From positions 45,257 to 109,256 of the forward strand of contig NZ_AUWQ01000023.1 of the NCBI RefSeq assembly GCF_000455205.1: a stretch of 64,000 nt of DNA. Reading direction: 5' to 3'. The notes under the pieces are model-generated. The model did no database searches. It was given only the letters and a program-made list of their open reading frames with translations, and was not told the origin of the DNA. Below, piece after piece: positions 32,825 to 40,452 of the stretch (position 1 is the first letter of the stretch; each line of letters starts with the position of its first letter). The position numbers and the translations under genes were made by a program. This stretch comes from Mycobacterium sp. UM_CSW (GTDB taxonomy: Bacteria > Actinomycetota > Actinomycetes > Mycobacteriales > Mycobacteriaceae).

Positions 32825-33406
32825 GTGCCAAAAGTCAGCGAGGACCATCTGGCGGCTCGCCGCCGCCAGATCCTCGACGGTGCCCGACATTGCTTCGCCG
32901 AATACGGCTACGACAAGGCCACGGTGCGCCGGCTGGAAAAGGCGATCGGGATGTCGCGCGGCGCGATCTTCCATCACTTCCGCGACAAGGACGCGTTGTT
33001 CTTCGCGCTGGCGCACGAGGACGCCGAGCGGATGGCCGACGTGGCGTCCCGGGAGGGCCTGATCCAGGTGATGCGCGACATGCTCGCCGCGCCCGACCAA
33101 TTCGACTGGCTCGCGACCCGGTTGGAGATCGCGCGCAAGCTGCGCAACGATCCGGTTTTCAGCCAGGGCTGGGCGGATCGCTCCGCTGAACTTGCGGCGG
33201 CGACCACCGATCGGCTGCGCCGGCAAAAGGAGGCGCACCGGGTACGCGACGACGTTCCCGGCGACGTCCTGCAGTGCTACCTAGAACTGGTGCTCGACGG
33301 CTTGGTGGCCCGGCTGGCATCCGGTGAGGATCCGCGCCGGCTGTCCGCGGTCCTCGATCTGGTGGAAAAGTCGGTGCGGCGCAAGGAGTCTGGGGCGCAG
33401 GCGTAA
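32825..33406 (+). CDS. acnR: TetR-family repressor AcnR (Rv1474c-like)
   Basis: 193 residues. The N-terminal TetR helix-turn-helix is clear: ATVRRLEKAIGMSRGAIFHH (about 38-57), then FRDKDALFFAL. In corynebacteria the orthologue sits behind acn and represses it in response to citrate/iron status. Here the two genes are 12 bp apart and one operator-like site precedes acn, so autoregulation of the operon is likely. The GTG start (reading MPKVSEDHLAARRRQ) is the only sensible one. Confidence 0.9.
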   Translation: MPKVSEDHLAARRRQILDGARHCFAEYGYDKATVRRLEKAIGMSRGAIFHHFRDKDALFFALAHEDAERMADVASREGLIQVMRDMLAAPDQFDWLATRLEIARKLRNDPVFSQGWADRSAELAAATTDRLRRQKEAHRVRDDVPGDVLQCYLELVLDGLVARLASGEDPRRLSAVLDLVEKSVRRKESGAQA

Positions 33407-33450
33407 CGCCACTGCGAATGAGGGGACGTAACTTCGCAGTGACGCTACGC
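33401..33450. terminator. Bidirectional hairpin between convergent acnR and HTH gene
   Basis: Inverted repeat with 18-nt arms (33401-33418 and 33433-33450) and two mismatches; the inner nine base pairs, CACTGCGAA/TTCGCAGTG, are perfect. It overlaps the ends of both convergent coding regions. A T tract is absent, as is common for mycobacterial terminators. Confidence 0.7.
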
Positions 33451-33675
33451 CCGCGCGGACTGGCGCCGGGCCGAAGTGTGGTTGGGGCCGCCGCGACCGC
33501 GCAGCGTGGTGCCGGACTCGAGCAGCATGCTGTGAACCGATCCGTACGACCTGCCGGTGGTGGCCACCAGCTTGCGGATGCTGGCGCCGCCCTCGTAGGC
33601 GTTGCGCAGTTCGTGCAACATCTGCTCGCGCGTCTTCTTCGGCTTGCGCACTGCGGTCTTCAACGTCCCCTCCAT
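33445..33675 (-). CDS. Small helix-turn-helix DNA-binding protein (Rv1473A-like)
   Basis: 76 residues from the ATG reading MEGTLKTAVRKPKKTREQM. A basic N-terminus is followed by an HTH of the Hin/resolvase-like type, ELRNAYEGGASIRKLVATTG and RSYGSVHSMLLESG, then a basic tail. The ORF extends eight codons further upstream but the shorter start fits the family. It is the last gene of the run echA12, ABC-F, HTH on this strand, and its stop lies in the hairpin shared with acnR. Probably a regulator or nucleoid-type protein; targets unknown. Confidence 0.75.
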   Translation of the reverse strand: MEGTLKTAVRKPKKTREQMLHELRNAYEGGASIRKLVATTGRSYGSVHSMLLESGTTLRGRGGPNHTSARRQSARA

Positions 33676-33743
33676 GCTGTGGGCTCGATCCCCAAGCACA
33701 TAGAGTAAGAAGCCGTCGCCGGCCGCGGGCCGATTTGGCGAAA

Positions 33744-35372
33744 TCAGGCCAGTTCGATGAGATCCCGGTAATCGTCGGACCAGTAGTCCTCGGTGCCGTC
33801 GGGCAACAGCACGACGCGTTGCGGGTCGAGGGCCTCGGCCGCGCCCGGGTCGTGGGTCACCAGCACGACCGCGCCGAGGTAGCTGCGCAGCGCGTCGAGC
33901 ACCTGTTCGCGCGACGCGGGATCGAGGTTGTTGGTGGGTTCGTCGAGCAGCAGCACGTTGGCCGTGGAGGCCACCAGGCCGGCCAGCGCGAGCCGGGTCT
34001 TCTCGCCGCCGGAGAGCGTCCCCGCCGGTTGGTCGAGCTGCGGACCGCTGAACATGAACGCCCCGAGCAGGCCGCGCAGCTCCTGCTCACCAGACTCGGG
34101 CGCGGCGTGCCGGATGTTCTCCCAGACCGTCGCGTCGTTGTCGAGCGTGTCGTGCTCCTGCGCGAAATATCCGATCCGCAAACCGTGTCCCGGCTCAAGG
34201 GCCCCGCTGTCGGGGGTCTCGACGCCGGCCAGCAGGCGCAGCAGCGTGGTTTTGCCCGCCCCGTTGAGGCCCAGCACGACCACGCGCGAGCCGCGGTCGA
34301 TGGCGAGGTCGACACCGCTGAACACCTCGAGCGACCCATACGACTTGGAAAGCCCCTTGGCGACCAGTGGCGTGCGTCCGCACGGGGCCGGGGTGGGGAA
34401 CTTGATCCGGGCCACCTTGTCGGCGACCCGTTCCTCGTCGAGCGCGGCCATCATCCGGTCGGCGCGGCGCAGCATGTTCTGCGCCGCAACGGCTTTGGTG
34501 GCCTTGGCGCCCAGCTTGGCGGCCTGGGTGCGCAGCGCCGCCGCCTTGCGCTCGGCATTGGCGCGTTCGCGGCGGCGGCGCTGCTCGTCCGTCGCCCGGG
34601 CGTCGAGGTACTTCTGCCAGCCCATGTTGTAGACGTCGACCTCGCCGCGCACCGCGTCCAGGAACCACACCCGGTTGACGACGTCGGCGAGCAGCTCGAC
34701 GTTGTGGCTGATGAGCACGAGCCCGCCGGTGTGCGCCCGCAGGAAATCGCGCAGCCAGCCAAGCGAATCCGCGTCGAGGTGGTTGGTCGGCTCGTCCAGC
34801 AGCAGGGTGGTGGACGACCCGGCGCCGCTATCGGACGCGGCGAACAGGATGCGGGCCAGCTCCACGCGGCGGCGCTGCCCGCCGGACAGCGTGCGCAACT
34901 TCTGCGTCAGCACCCGTTCCGGCAGGCCGAGACTCGCGCAGATGCGGCCGGCCTCGCTCTCGGCGCCGTAGCCGCCCAACGCCACGAAGCGCTCCTCCAG
35001 CTGCCCGTAGCGACGGATCGCGCGGTCCCGCGCGTCGTCGTCGGCGACCTCGGCCATCAGCGCCTGCTGCTTCTCCAAATCGGTGAGCAGCACGTCCAAT
35101 CCGCGGGCCGACAGCACTCGGTCGCGGGCCAGGACGTCGAGATCTCCCTCTTTGGGATCCTGTGGGAGATAACCGATTTCGCCGATCTGGGCCACCGATC
35201 CGGCGTAGGGCTGGCTCTCGCCAGCCAGGATGCGCAGGGTCGTGGTCTTGCCGGCCCCGTTGCGGCCGACCAGCCCGATGCGGTCGCCGGGCTGCACTCG
35301 CAGGTCCGGGCCGTCGGGTGAGAGCAAGATGCGCGCACCAGCGCGGACCTCGAGGTCCGTGGCCGTGATCAC
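33744..35372 (-). CDS. ABC-F family ATPase (Rv1473-like)
   Basis: 542 residues with two ATP-binding cassettes in one chain and no membrane domain. Cassette 1: GRNGAGKTTT (36-45), LSGGQRRRVELARILF, LLLDEPTNHLD. Cassette 2: GLNGAGKTTLL, LSGGEKTRLALAGLV, LLLDEPTNNLD. The linker between them is rich in Arg, Lys and Ala, as in ribosome-associated ABC-F factors. Rv1473 has been described as a macrolide-related ABC protein and ABC-F proteins generally protect or regulate ribosomes. The start is GTG. It follows echA12 by 21 bp. Confidence 0.9.
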   Translation of the reverse strand: MITATDLEVRAGARILLSPDGPDLRVQPGDRIGLVGRNGAGKTTTLRILAGESQPYAGSVAQIGEIGYLPQDPKEGDLDVLARDRVLSARGLDVLLTDLEKQQALMAEVADDDARDRAIRRYGQLEERFVALGGYGAESEAGRICASLGLPERVLTQKLRTLSGGQRRRVELARILFAASDSGAGSSTTLLLDEPTNHLDADSLGWLRDFLRAHTGGLVLISHNVELLADVVNRVWFLDAVRGEVDVYNMGWQKYLDARATDEQRRRRERANAERKAAALRTQAAKLGAKATKAVAAQNMLRRADRMMAALDEERVADKVARIKFPTPAPCGRTPLVAKGLSKSYGSLEVFSGVDLAIDRGSRVVVLGLNGAGKTTLLRLLAGVETPDSGALEPGHGLRIGYFAQEHDTLDNDATVWENIRHAAPESGEQELRGLLGAFMFSGPQLDQPAGTLSGGEKTRLALAGLVASTANVLLLDEPTNNLDPASREQVLDALRSYLGAVVLVTHDPGAAEALDPQRVVLLPDGTEDYWSDDYRDLIELA

Positions 35373-35393
35373 ATCCGCTCCCTTGTGTGCTGG

Positions 35394-36203
35394 TTATTTG
35401 TCGTCGGTGAAAACCGGTGGCCGCTTCTCCGCGCGCGCGGCAACCGCTTCCTCGAAGTTGGCGGTGAGCAGGCGGACGAAGAGCTGTCCTAGGCCTTCGG
35501 CTTGCATGTGCCCCTCCAGGCTACCGGCGTCGAGTCCACTCCACAGCGTGCGCTTGGTCAACTCGATTCCCGGGCGCGAGAACGCGGCGATCCGCGCGGC
35601 GATCGCGTAGCAGGTGTCCAGCAGCTGGGCGTCGGGCACTTGGCAGGACACCAGCCCGATGCGCTCGGCCTCCTCGGCGCTGATGTCGCGGCCGGTCAGC
35701 ATGATCTCGAACGCGCGCGACGACCCGATGGCCCTGGGCAGCAGGTAGGACAGCCCCAGTTCGCTGGCGGTCAGTCCGTTGTTGATGCCCGCGGCCCGGA
35801 AGTAGGCACTGGTCGAGGCGACCCGGATGTCGGCGGCCAGGGCCAGGCACAGCCCGCCGCCGATGGCGGGGCCGTTGACTGCGGCGATCACCGGTTGGTG
35901 CAACCGCCGCAGCCCCAGGATCACGTCGTCGAGCAGCTCCATCGACCTCAGCGCGTACGTCGGGCGGGTCAGCCCGGCGACGTGCGGCACCGTGCCTGCG
36001 GACTTGTGATCGGCGCCCGAGGAGAACCCTCGGCCCGCCCCGGTCAGCACCACGACGCGCACGGAATTGTCGTAGGTGACCTTCTCGAGGGCCTCTTTCA
36101 GCGGCACCATGACGTCGAAGGCCATGGAGTTCATCCGTTCGGGCCGATTGAGGGTTATCAGCGCGACTCCGGGCCGCGGTTGCTCTACCAGTACCAGGCT
36201 CAC
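35394..36203 (-). CDS. echA12: Enoyl-CoA hydratase/isomerase EchA12-like
   Basis: 269 residues of the crotonase fold. Signatures: GAGRGFSSGADHKSAG (CoA and oxyanion-hole strand), AAVNGPAIGGGLCLALAADI, and the helix FEIMLTGRDISAEEAERIGL. Oxyanion-hole glycines are kept; the catalytic glutamates of classical hydratases are not clearly present at the AAVNGPAIGGG strand, so isomerase or a related reaction is possible. It matches Rv1472 in order and length. Start is GTG (MSLVLVEQPRPG). Confidence 0.85.
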   Translation of the reverse strand: MSLVLVEQPRPGVALITLNRPERMNSMAFDVMVPLKEALEKVTYDNSVRVVVLTGAGRGFSSGADHKSAGTVPHVAGLTRPTYALRSMELLDDVILGLRRLHQPVIAAVNGPAIGGGLCLALAADIRVASTSAYFRAAGINNGLTASELGLSYLLPRAIGSSRAFEIMLTGRDISAEEAERIGLVSCQVPDAQLLDTCYAIAARIAAFSRPGIELTKRTLWSGLDAGSLEGHMQAEGLGQLFVRLLTANFEEAVAARAEKRPPVFTDDK

Positions 36204-36227
36204 CCGTGAAAGGTAACGCGTGCTGGG

Positions 36228-36941
36228 TCAGACGTGGCCCAGGCCGGTCGTCATCAGGAAAACGCCCAGGACCGCCACCACGATCCCGAGGACCGCCCGC
36301 CTGCGGGCCTGCACCCAGTCGTGCACGCGCGACATCGTCGCACCGGTCCGGGCCGGCGCCGCCAAATGGCAGACCAGCGGGATTTCAGCAAACGCCAGGC
36401 CCACCAGCGTGTACGCCGCGGCGGCGCTGATTTGGGTGCCCAGGGCGGCCCCGGAGGCCAGGATGACGGTGAGCGCCGCCAGGTAGCGGAAGTCGGTCGT
36501 CAACCCCACCCCGACGAGGAAGGTGATCCACGGCGGGCCGGCCTGCAGCGCCTGCAGGGCGCGCGCCGATATCCGCGAGAATGCCGTGGGTTCGGCCTGG
36601 TGAAGGGGGGCGCCGGCGGGCACCGCCACCGGGCGGCGCACCGAACCACCAATCGCGATCGACGCGGCGATCACCAGCGCGAGCACGCCCATCGCGACCT
36701 GAATCCGCCCCGCTGTGGAACTCGAGGTGGCGACCTCCACCCGATCCATCACCCCGAGCGCGACGTCGTGCAACCCGACGAGCGCGCCTAGGGCCAGGGC
36801 CACGCCGACCGCCAGCCCGCCCAGCCAGAGGGCAACAAGATGGAGCACGGGCCGTCGCCGCGAACACAGCAGGAGGGCGACGCCGAGTCGTCCCGGGTCT
36901 ACCCCCGCGACCAGTGCCAATGCCAGCACCGTGCCCCACAT
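36228..36941 (-). CDS. GAP (Sap/Gap sulfolipid-addressing-type) membrane protein
   Basis: 237 residues with six hydrophobic segments. The composition and the pattern MWGTVLALALVAGVDPGRLG, then WITFLVGVGLTTDFRYLAAL, match the GAP family, of which Sap helps export sulfolipid-1 and Gap proteins help export glycopeptidolipids in mycobacteria. The GAP gene sits 340 bp from a divergently transcribed PapA acyltransferase gene, the same partnership as papA1-sap in sulfolipid loci. Its stop is 24 bp before the echA12 start, so it may also be read with echA12. Confidence 0.8.
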   Translation of the reverse strand: MWGTVLALALVAGVDPGRLGVALLLCSRRRPVLHLVALWLGGLAVGVALALGALVGLHDVALGVMDRVEVATSSSTAGRIQVAMGVLALVIAASIAIGGSVRRPVAVPAGAPLHQAEPTAFSRISARALQALQAGPPWITFLVGVGLTTDFRYLAALTVILASGAALGTQISAAAAYTLVGLAFAEIPLVCHLAAPARTGATMSRVHDWVQARRRAVLGIVVAVLGVFLMTTGLGHV

Positions 36942-37281
36942 GGGCGCGACTCTACCGGGAACGGGCAGGGTCGCGTTCGTACTTCGGGGCGATTGCGCCG
37001 CGGCCCCGCGGGTCGGGTTTCGGTACGCGACCGTACGTTAAATGTCGTCGAAACGCCCCACGGCGCTTGGTTTGGTCTGCTATCTTTAGCCACCATTGGG
37101 CGCGTGTCAGCTACGGCCCGTTGAGATGTCTTGCGCGGGCGACAAAAGCAGGGCACTGGCGCTCAAATGTGCTGTCCCGCAACCGGATCCGGCCAGTGGA
37201 GGTAGGAACGCCGTTCGGCAAAGCAATGGTAGAGCTATGAATCCGCTGTGTCCAGGCGATGAAGCAGACTAGGGAGGGAAT
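36942..37281. other. Intergenic region between divergent gap and papA-like genes
   Basis: 340 bp. It ends with AGGGAGGG, the ribosome site of the PapA-like gene. An 11-codon open frame at 37237-37272 (MNPLCPGDEAD) ends 9 bp before that gene; it has no clear ribosome site and may be chance. The two promoters must lie here; an AT-richer stretch around 37035-37095 is the best place for one. Confidence 0.4.
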
Positions 37282-38724
37282 GTGTTCATCCCAGGCGAAG
37301 AGGCGTTCGGGGCAATCCATGACTGGTTGCCAGACCCGGGGGCGGTCGTGTGCTGGCATCCTTCGCCGGCCTCGCTCAACAAGGTCCGGCAAGCCCCGGT
37401 AAGCGCCGTCCCGGCCAGCCACCAACAAGCCCGCCACCTGCGCAATTTCGTTGACCACGCCGCCCGCGGGCTCGACATGTCGAGGCTGTGCATCGGCAGC
37501 TGGGACATGGCCGGCCGCTGCGACATCCGGGTCCTGACCTACGTCATCAACACGCATCTTCGCCGGCATGACACGTATCACAGCTGGTTCGAGTTTGCCG
37601 ACGGTGACCGGATTTTGCGACACACGGTTGGCAATCCGGCCGATATCCAATGCGTTCCGGTCAAGCACGACGACATGACGCCGGAGGAATTTCGCGAGCA
37701 CATCGTGGCAACGCCGAGCCCGTTGGAATGGGATTGCTTCCGCTTTGCGGTAATCCAGCGCGCGGACCACTTCACCTTCTGCTTCAGCATCGACCATCTC
37801 TACATCGACGCGCAGTTTCTCGGCGCGATCCGCATGGAGCTGTATCTGATGTATACCTCGCTGCTGGCCGGCGGCGCGCCGCCGGCGCTTCCGGCCGCGG
37901 GCAGCTACGAGAAATACTGTGTCCAGCAACACGAATACACCTCGGCCCTGACGCTGGATTCCCCGCAGGTGCAGGCCTGGGTGGACTTCTTCGAACAAAA
38001 TGACGGCACCCTGCCGGAATGCCCGGTGTCGCTGGGCGACGGGTCGGGGGCCTGCGACCTGATGTTCGTCCGGCTGATGGACGAACATCAGACGGCCGAT
38101 TTCGAAGACGCGTGCATAGCAGCGGGCGGCCGCTTCAGCGGCGGCGTGTTTGCGTCCGCGGCCCTCGCGCAGTACGAATTGACCGGCGCCGAAACGTATT
38201 ACGGGCTTGTCGCCTGTGACACCCGCGGCTCTCGGGACGAGTTCCTGACGATCGGTTGGTTCACCGGCTTCGTCCCGATCACCATCCCCGTCGGCTCGTC
38301 ATCGTTCGGTGCCGCCGTGCGCGCCGCGCAGCAGTCGTTCGATTCGGGCAAGGCCCTGGCGAACGTGCCGTTCTCTCGCGTGCTGGAACTGGCGCCGTGG
38401 CTGCGGATGCCGCAAGGGCGCGTTCCGTTGTTGTTCCACCTCGACGCCAGCAGCCCTCCCCTGTCCACCATCGTGAAGTCGGAGTGGGGCGGTTCCAACA
38501 TCAAGATCCATCACGACGGCGGGGTCCCGGCTCGATTCGACTTACGCGTCAACCGGTATGAAAAGGAAACGCACGCGATGGTGTTTTTCCCCGACAACCC
38601 GGTCGCCCGCGAGTCGGTTACGCGTTACCTCGAGACGCTGAAGTCGATTTACCTCCGCGTCGCCGAAGGCCGCGGCGGGGCGCCGCTGTGGGACGTCGCC
38701 GCGCTGCAGCGGCAACTGGTTTAG
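37282..38724 (+). CDS. PapA-family (polyketide-associated) acyltransferase
   Basis: 480 residues, the size of PapA1/PapA2/PapA3. The condensation-domain acyltransferase motif HxxxD is SIDHLYIDA with His172 and Asp176. The opening MFIPGEEAFGAIHDWLPDPG is typical of mycobacterial PapA proteins. PapA enzymes esterify trehalose or other glycolipids with fatty or polyketide acyl groups. The divergent gene is a GAP-type membrane protein of the kind that exports such lipids. No polyketide synthase or FadD is in the window, so the acyl donor must come from elsewhere. In M. tuberculosis this pair is not found between Rv1472 and Rv1471. Confidence 0.88.
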   Translation: MFIPGEEAFGAIHDWLPDPGAVVCWHPSPASLNKVRQAPVSAVPASHQQARHLRNFVDHAARGLDMSRLCIGSWDMAGRCDIRVLTYVINTHLRRHDTYHSWFEFADGDRILRHTVGNPADIQCVPVKHDDMTPEEFREHIVATPSPLEWDCFRFAVIQRADHFTFCFSIDHLYIDAQFLGAIRMELYLMYTSLLAGGAPPALPAAGSYEKYCVQQHEYTSALTLDSPQVQAWVDFFEQNDGTLPECPVSLGDGSGACDLMFVRLMDEHQTADFEDACIAAGGRFSGGVFASAALAQYELTGAETYYGLVACDTRGSRDEFLTIGWFTGFVPITIPVGSSSFGAAVRAAQQSFDSGKALANVPFSRVLELAPWLRMPQGRVPLLFHLDASSPPLSTIVKSEWGGSNIKIHHDGGVPARFDLRVNRYEKETHAMVFFPDNPVARESVTRYLETLKSIYLRVAEGRGGAPLWDVAALQRQLV

Positions 38725-39080
38725 GCCTGCTCAGCCTGGGCGGCCTCGGCCGCCTCGATGTCGAAGGCCTTGATTTGCTGGACCAGGTCCTCCAGGGCCG
38801 CCGCCGGTAGCGCGCCGGCCTGGTTGAACAGCAGCTTGCCCTTCTTGAAGGCCATCAGCGTGGGGATGGACCGGATCTGGGCGGCCGCCGCGAGCTGTTG
38901 CTCGGCCTCGGTGTCCACCTTGGCGTAGACGATGTCGGGATGCTTCTCCGAGGACGCCTGGAACGTCGGGGCGAACTGGCGGCATGGGCCGCACCAGGAG
39001 GCCCAAAAGTCGACCAGCACGATGTCGTTGCCCTCGATGGTCTCGTTGAACTGCTCAGCAGTGAGATCGCGTGTAGTCAC
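38721..39080 (-). CDS. trxB1: Thioredoxin (TrxB1/Rv1471-like)
   Basis: 119 residues from the GTG of VTTRDLTAEQF, aligning with TrxB1; the longer ORF adds an unlikely 22-residue N-terminus. The redox motif is WASWCGPC (Cys30-Gly-Pro-Cys33), with the cis-proline segment RSIPTLMAF and the buried Asp24-type region VDFWASW. A C-terminal acidic/alanine extension of about 12 residues follows. It converges with the PapA-like gene and its stop overlaps by 4 bp. The M. tuberculosis neighbours trxA (Rv1470) and ctpD (Rv1469) are missing here. Confidence 0.93.
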   Translation of the reverse strand: MTTRDLTAEQFNETIEGNDIVLVDFWASWCGPCRQFAPTFQASSEKHPDIVYAKVDTEAEQQLAAAAQIRSIPTLMAFKKGKLLFNQAGALPAAALEDLVQQIKAFDIEAAEAAQAEQA

Positions 39081-39246
39081 AGTGCGCTTAACGTTGGTAA
39101 CTGACGTGATGTTCCCGCGTTTGCTCTCACCTGGGCAGCAATCCAAGCCGCGGGCCCGAAATACGACGCGAGTCGCCTGCCTGAGCCATCAAATCCACCC
39201 CGACGGCAGCAAACAATTTCGTACTCCACAGCTGCTGAATACGCGA

Positions 39247-39252
39247 TAGGAT
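39247..39252 (+). promoter_or_regulatory. Candidate -10 for the PE_PGRS gene
   Basis: TAGGAT, a good SigA -10 hexamer, 36 bp upstream of the ATG; GGGAGGTGCGGG just before the ATG is a strong ribosome site. No -35 is convincing. Confidence 0.35.
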
Positions 39253-39287
39253 TCTGCAGTCGCTGACGCATCACCGGGAGGTGCGGG

Positions 39288-40367
39288 ATGTCATTTCTGG
39301 TCGCGGATACGGAGTTGGTGTCAGGGGCAGCCGGGAATCTCGCCCGGATTGGTTCGGCAATTAACGAGGTCAATTCCGCGGTGGCGGCCCAGACGACCTC
39401 AGTGCCTGCCGCCGCGGCCGATGAGGTGTCCGCCGCAATCGCCGCGGTGTTCGACGCGCACGGCCAGAGCTATCAGGCGCTCAGCGCCGAGATCGCTGCG
39501 TTTCACGACCAATTCGTGCAAAACCTGCTCGGCGGCGCCGCAGCGTACGCCGCCACCGAAGCCGCCGGCACCAACCCCCTCAAGCCGCTGTTTGACCTGA
39601 TCAACGAGCCGACCCGGCTGCTGCTCGGCCGGCCCCTGATCGGCAACGGGAACAACGGCGCTACGCCCGGCGCGAACGGCGAGGCCGGCGGAATCTTGTT
39701 CGGCAACGGCGGGCGTGGCGCGGATGGCAACGGCGGGCAGGCTGGCGGCCGGGGCGGCGACGCGGGCCTCTTCGGTTTCGGTGGGGCCGGCGGTGTGGGT
39801 GGGCTGGGAGCGAACGGGGGCGCCGGCGGCACTGGCGGTCTGTTCTTCGGCGGCGGCGGCGCCGGGGGCGCCAGCGGCGGCGGCGGTGGCTCCGGCGGCC
39901 TCGGCGGCTCCGCATTGTTGTTCGGAGCAGGCGGCGCCGGCGGTACTAGCCCTAACGGAATGGGAGCCGGCGGGGCTGGCGGCAACGGCGGCCTTCTGTA
40001 CGGAAACGGAGGCGACGGCGGCGGCACCTCCCTCGGCGTTGCCGGCAACGGCGGTAGGGCCTACTTGTTCGGCCAAGGCGGCACCGGCGGACTCGCATCC
40101 AACGCCGGCCAGGCCGGAGCCGGCGGCACCGGCGGGTTTTTCGTCGGCAGCGGCGGTGACGGTGGCGCCGCCCCGATGGGCGGCATCGGTGGGCAGGGTG
40201 GCCAGGCCGGGTTGATCGGCAATGGCGGAGCAGGAGGCAACGCCAACATCAACGGCGGCAACGGCGGCAACGCCATTTTGATCGGCAACGGCGGGGCCGG
40301 CGGTCATCCCAATGGCACCGGCGGCCAGCGCGGGCTGCTGTTCGGCGTAAACGGCGCGCACGGGTAG
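39288..40367 (+). CDS. PE_PGRS family protein (PE_PGRS29/Rv1468c-like)
   Basis: 359 residues. PE domain of about 95 residues beginning MSFLVADTELVSGAAGNLAR, with the Pro-Glu motif position occupied by Asp-Thr (ADTE, a substitution seen in many PE proteins), a linker LFDLINEPTRLLLGRPLIGN, then from about 125 a PGRS domain of GGxGG and GGAGG repeats (N-G-G and A-G-G variants) to the C-terminus, ending FGVNGAHG. Exported by an ESX system (probably ESX-5) in the family. The location between trxB1 and fadE15 is the slot of PE_PGRS29 in M. tuberculosis. Reverse-strand frames in the PGRS region are artefacts of the repetitive GC-rich sequence. Confidence 0.93.
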   Translation: MSFLVADTELVSGAAGNLARIGSAINEVNSAVAAQTTSVPAAAADEVSAAIAAVFDAHGQSYQALSAEIAAFHDQFVQNLLGGAAAYAATEAAGTNPLKPLFDLINEPTRLLLGRPLIGNGNNGATPGANGEAGGILFGNGGRGADGNGGQAGGRGGDAGLFGFGGAGGVGGLGANGGAGGTGGLFFGGGGAGGASGGGGGSGGLGGSALLFGAGGAGGTSPNGMGAGGAGGNGGLLYGNGGDGGGTSLGVAGNGGRAYLFGQGGTGGLASNAGQAGAGGTGGFFVGSGGDGGAAPMGGIGGQGGQAGLIGNGGAGGNANINGGNGGNAILIGNGGAGGHPNGTGGQRGLLFGVNGAHG

Positions 40368-40452
40368 CGGTAGCGGCCCCTACTTACGGTTGCGTACGTT
40401 TTCCCGCGTCCGACAGACTTGGCGCTGACGTATCGGGCGGGAGGGAACCGCG

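Noticed and set aside
37237-37272. 11-codon upstream ORF before the PapA-like gene
   Set aside because: No ribosome site and no similarity to known leader peptides; kept only as a remark.
39690-40360. Repeat array that might look like CRISPR
   Set aside because: The repeats are GGX-type codons in frame inside a coding region, with no constant repeat and unique spacers.
39399-40361. Long reverse-strand and alternative frames across the PGRS repeat
   Set aside because: GGC repeats give open frames in several phases; only the PE-led frame has a domain and a ribosome site.
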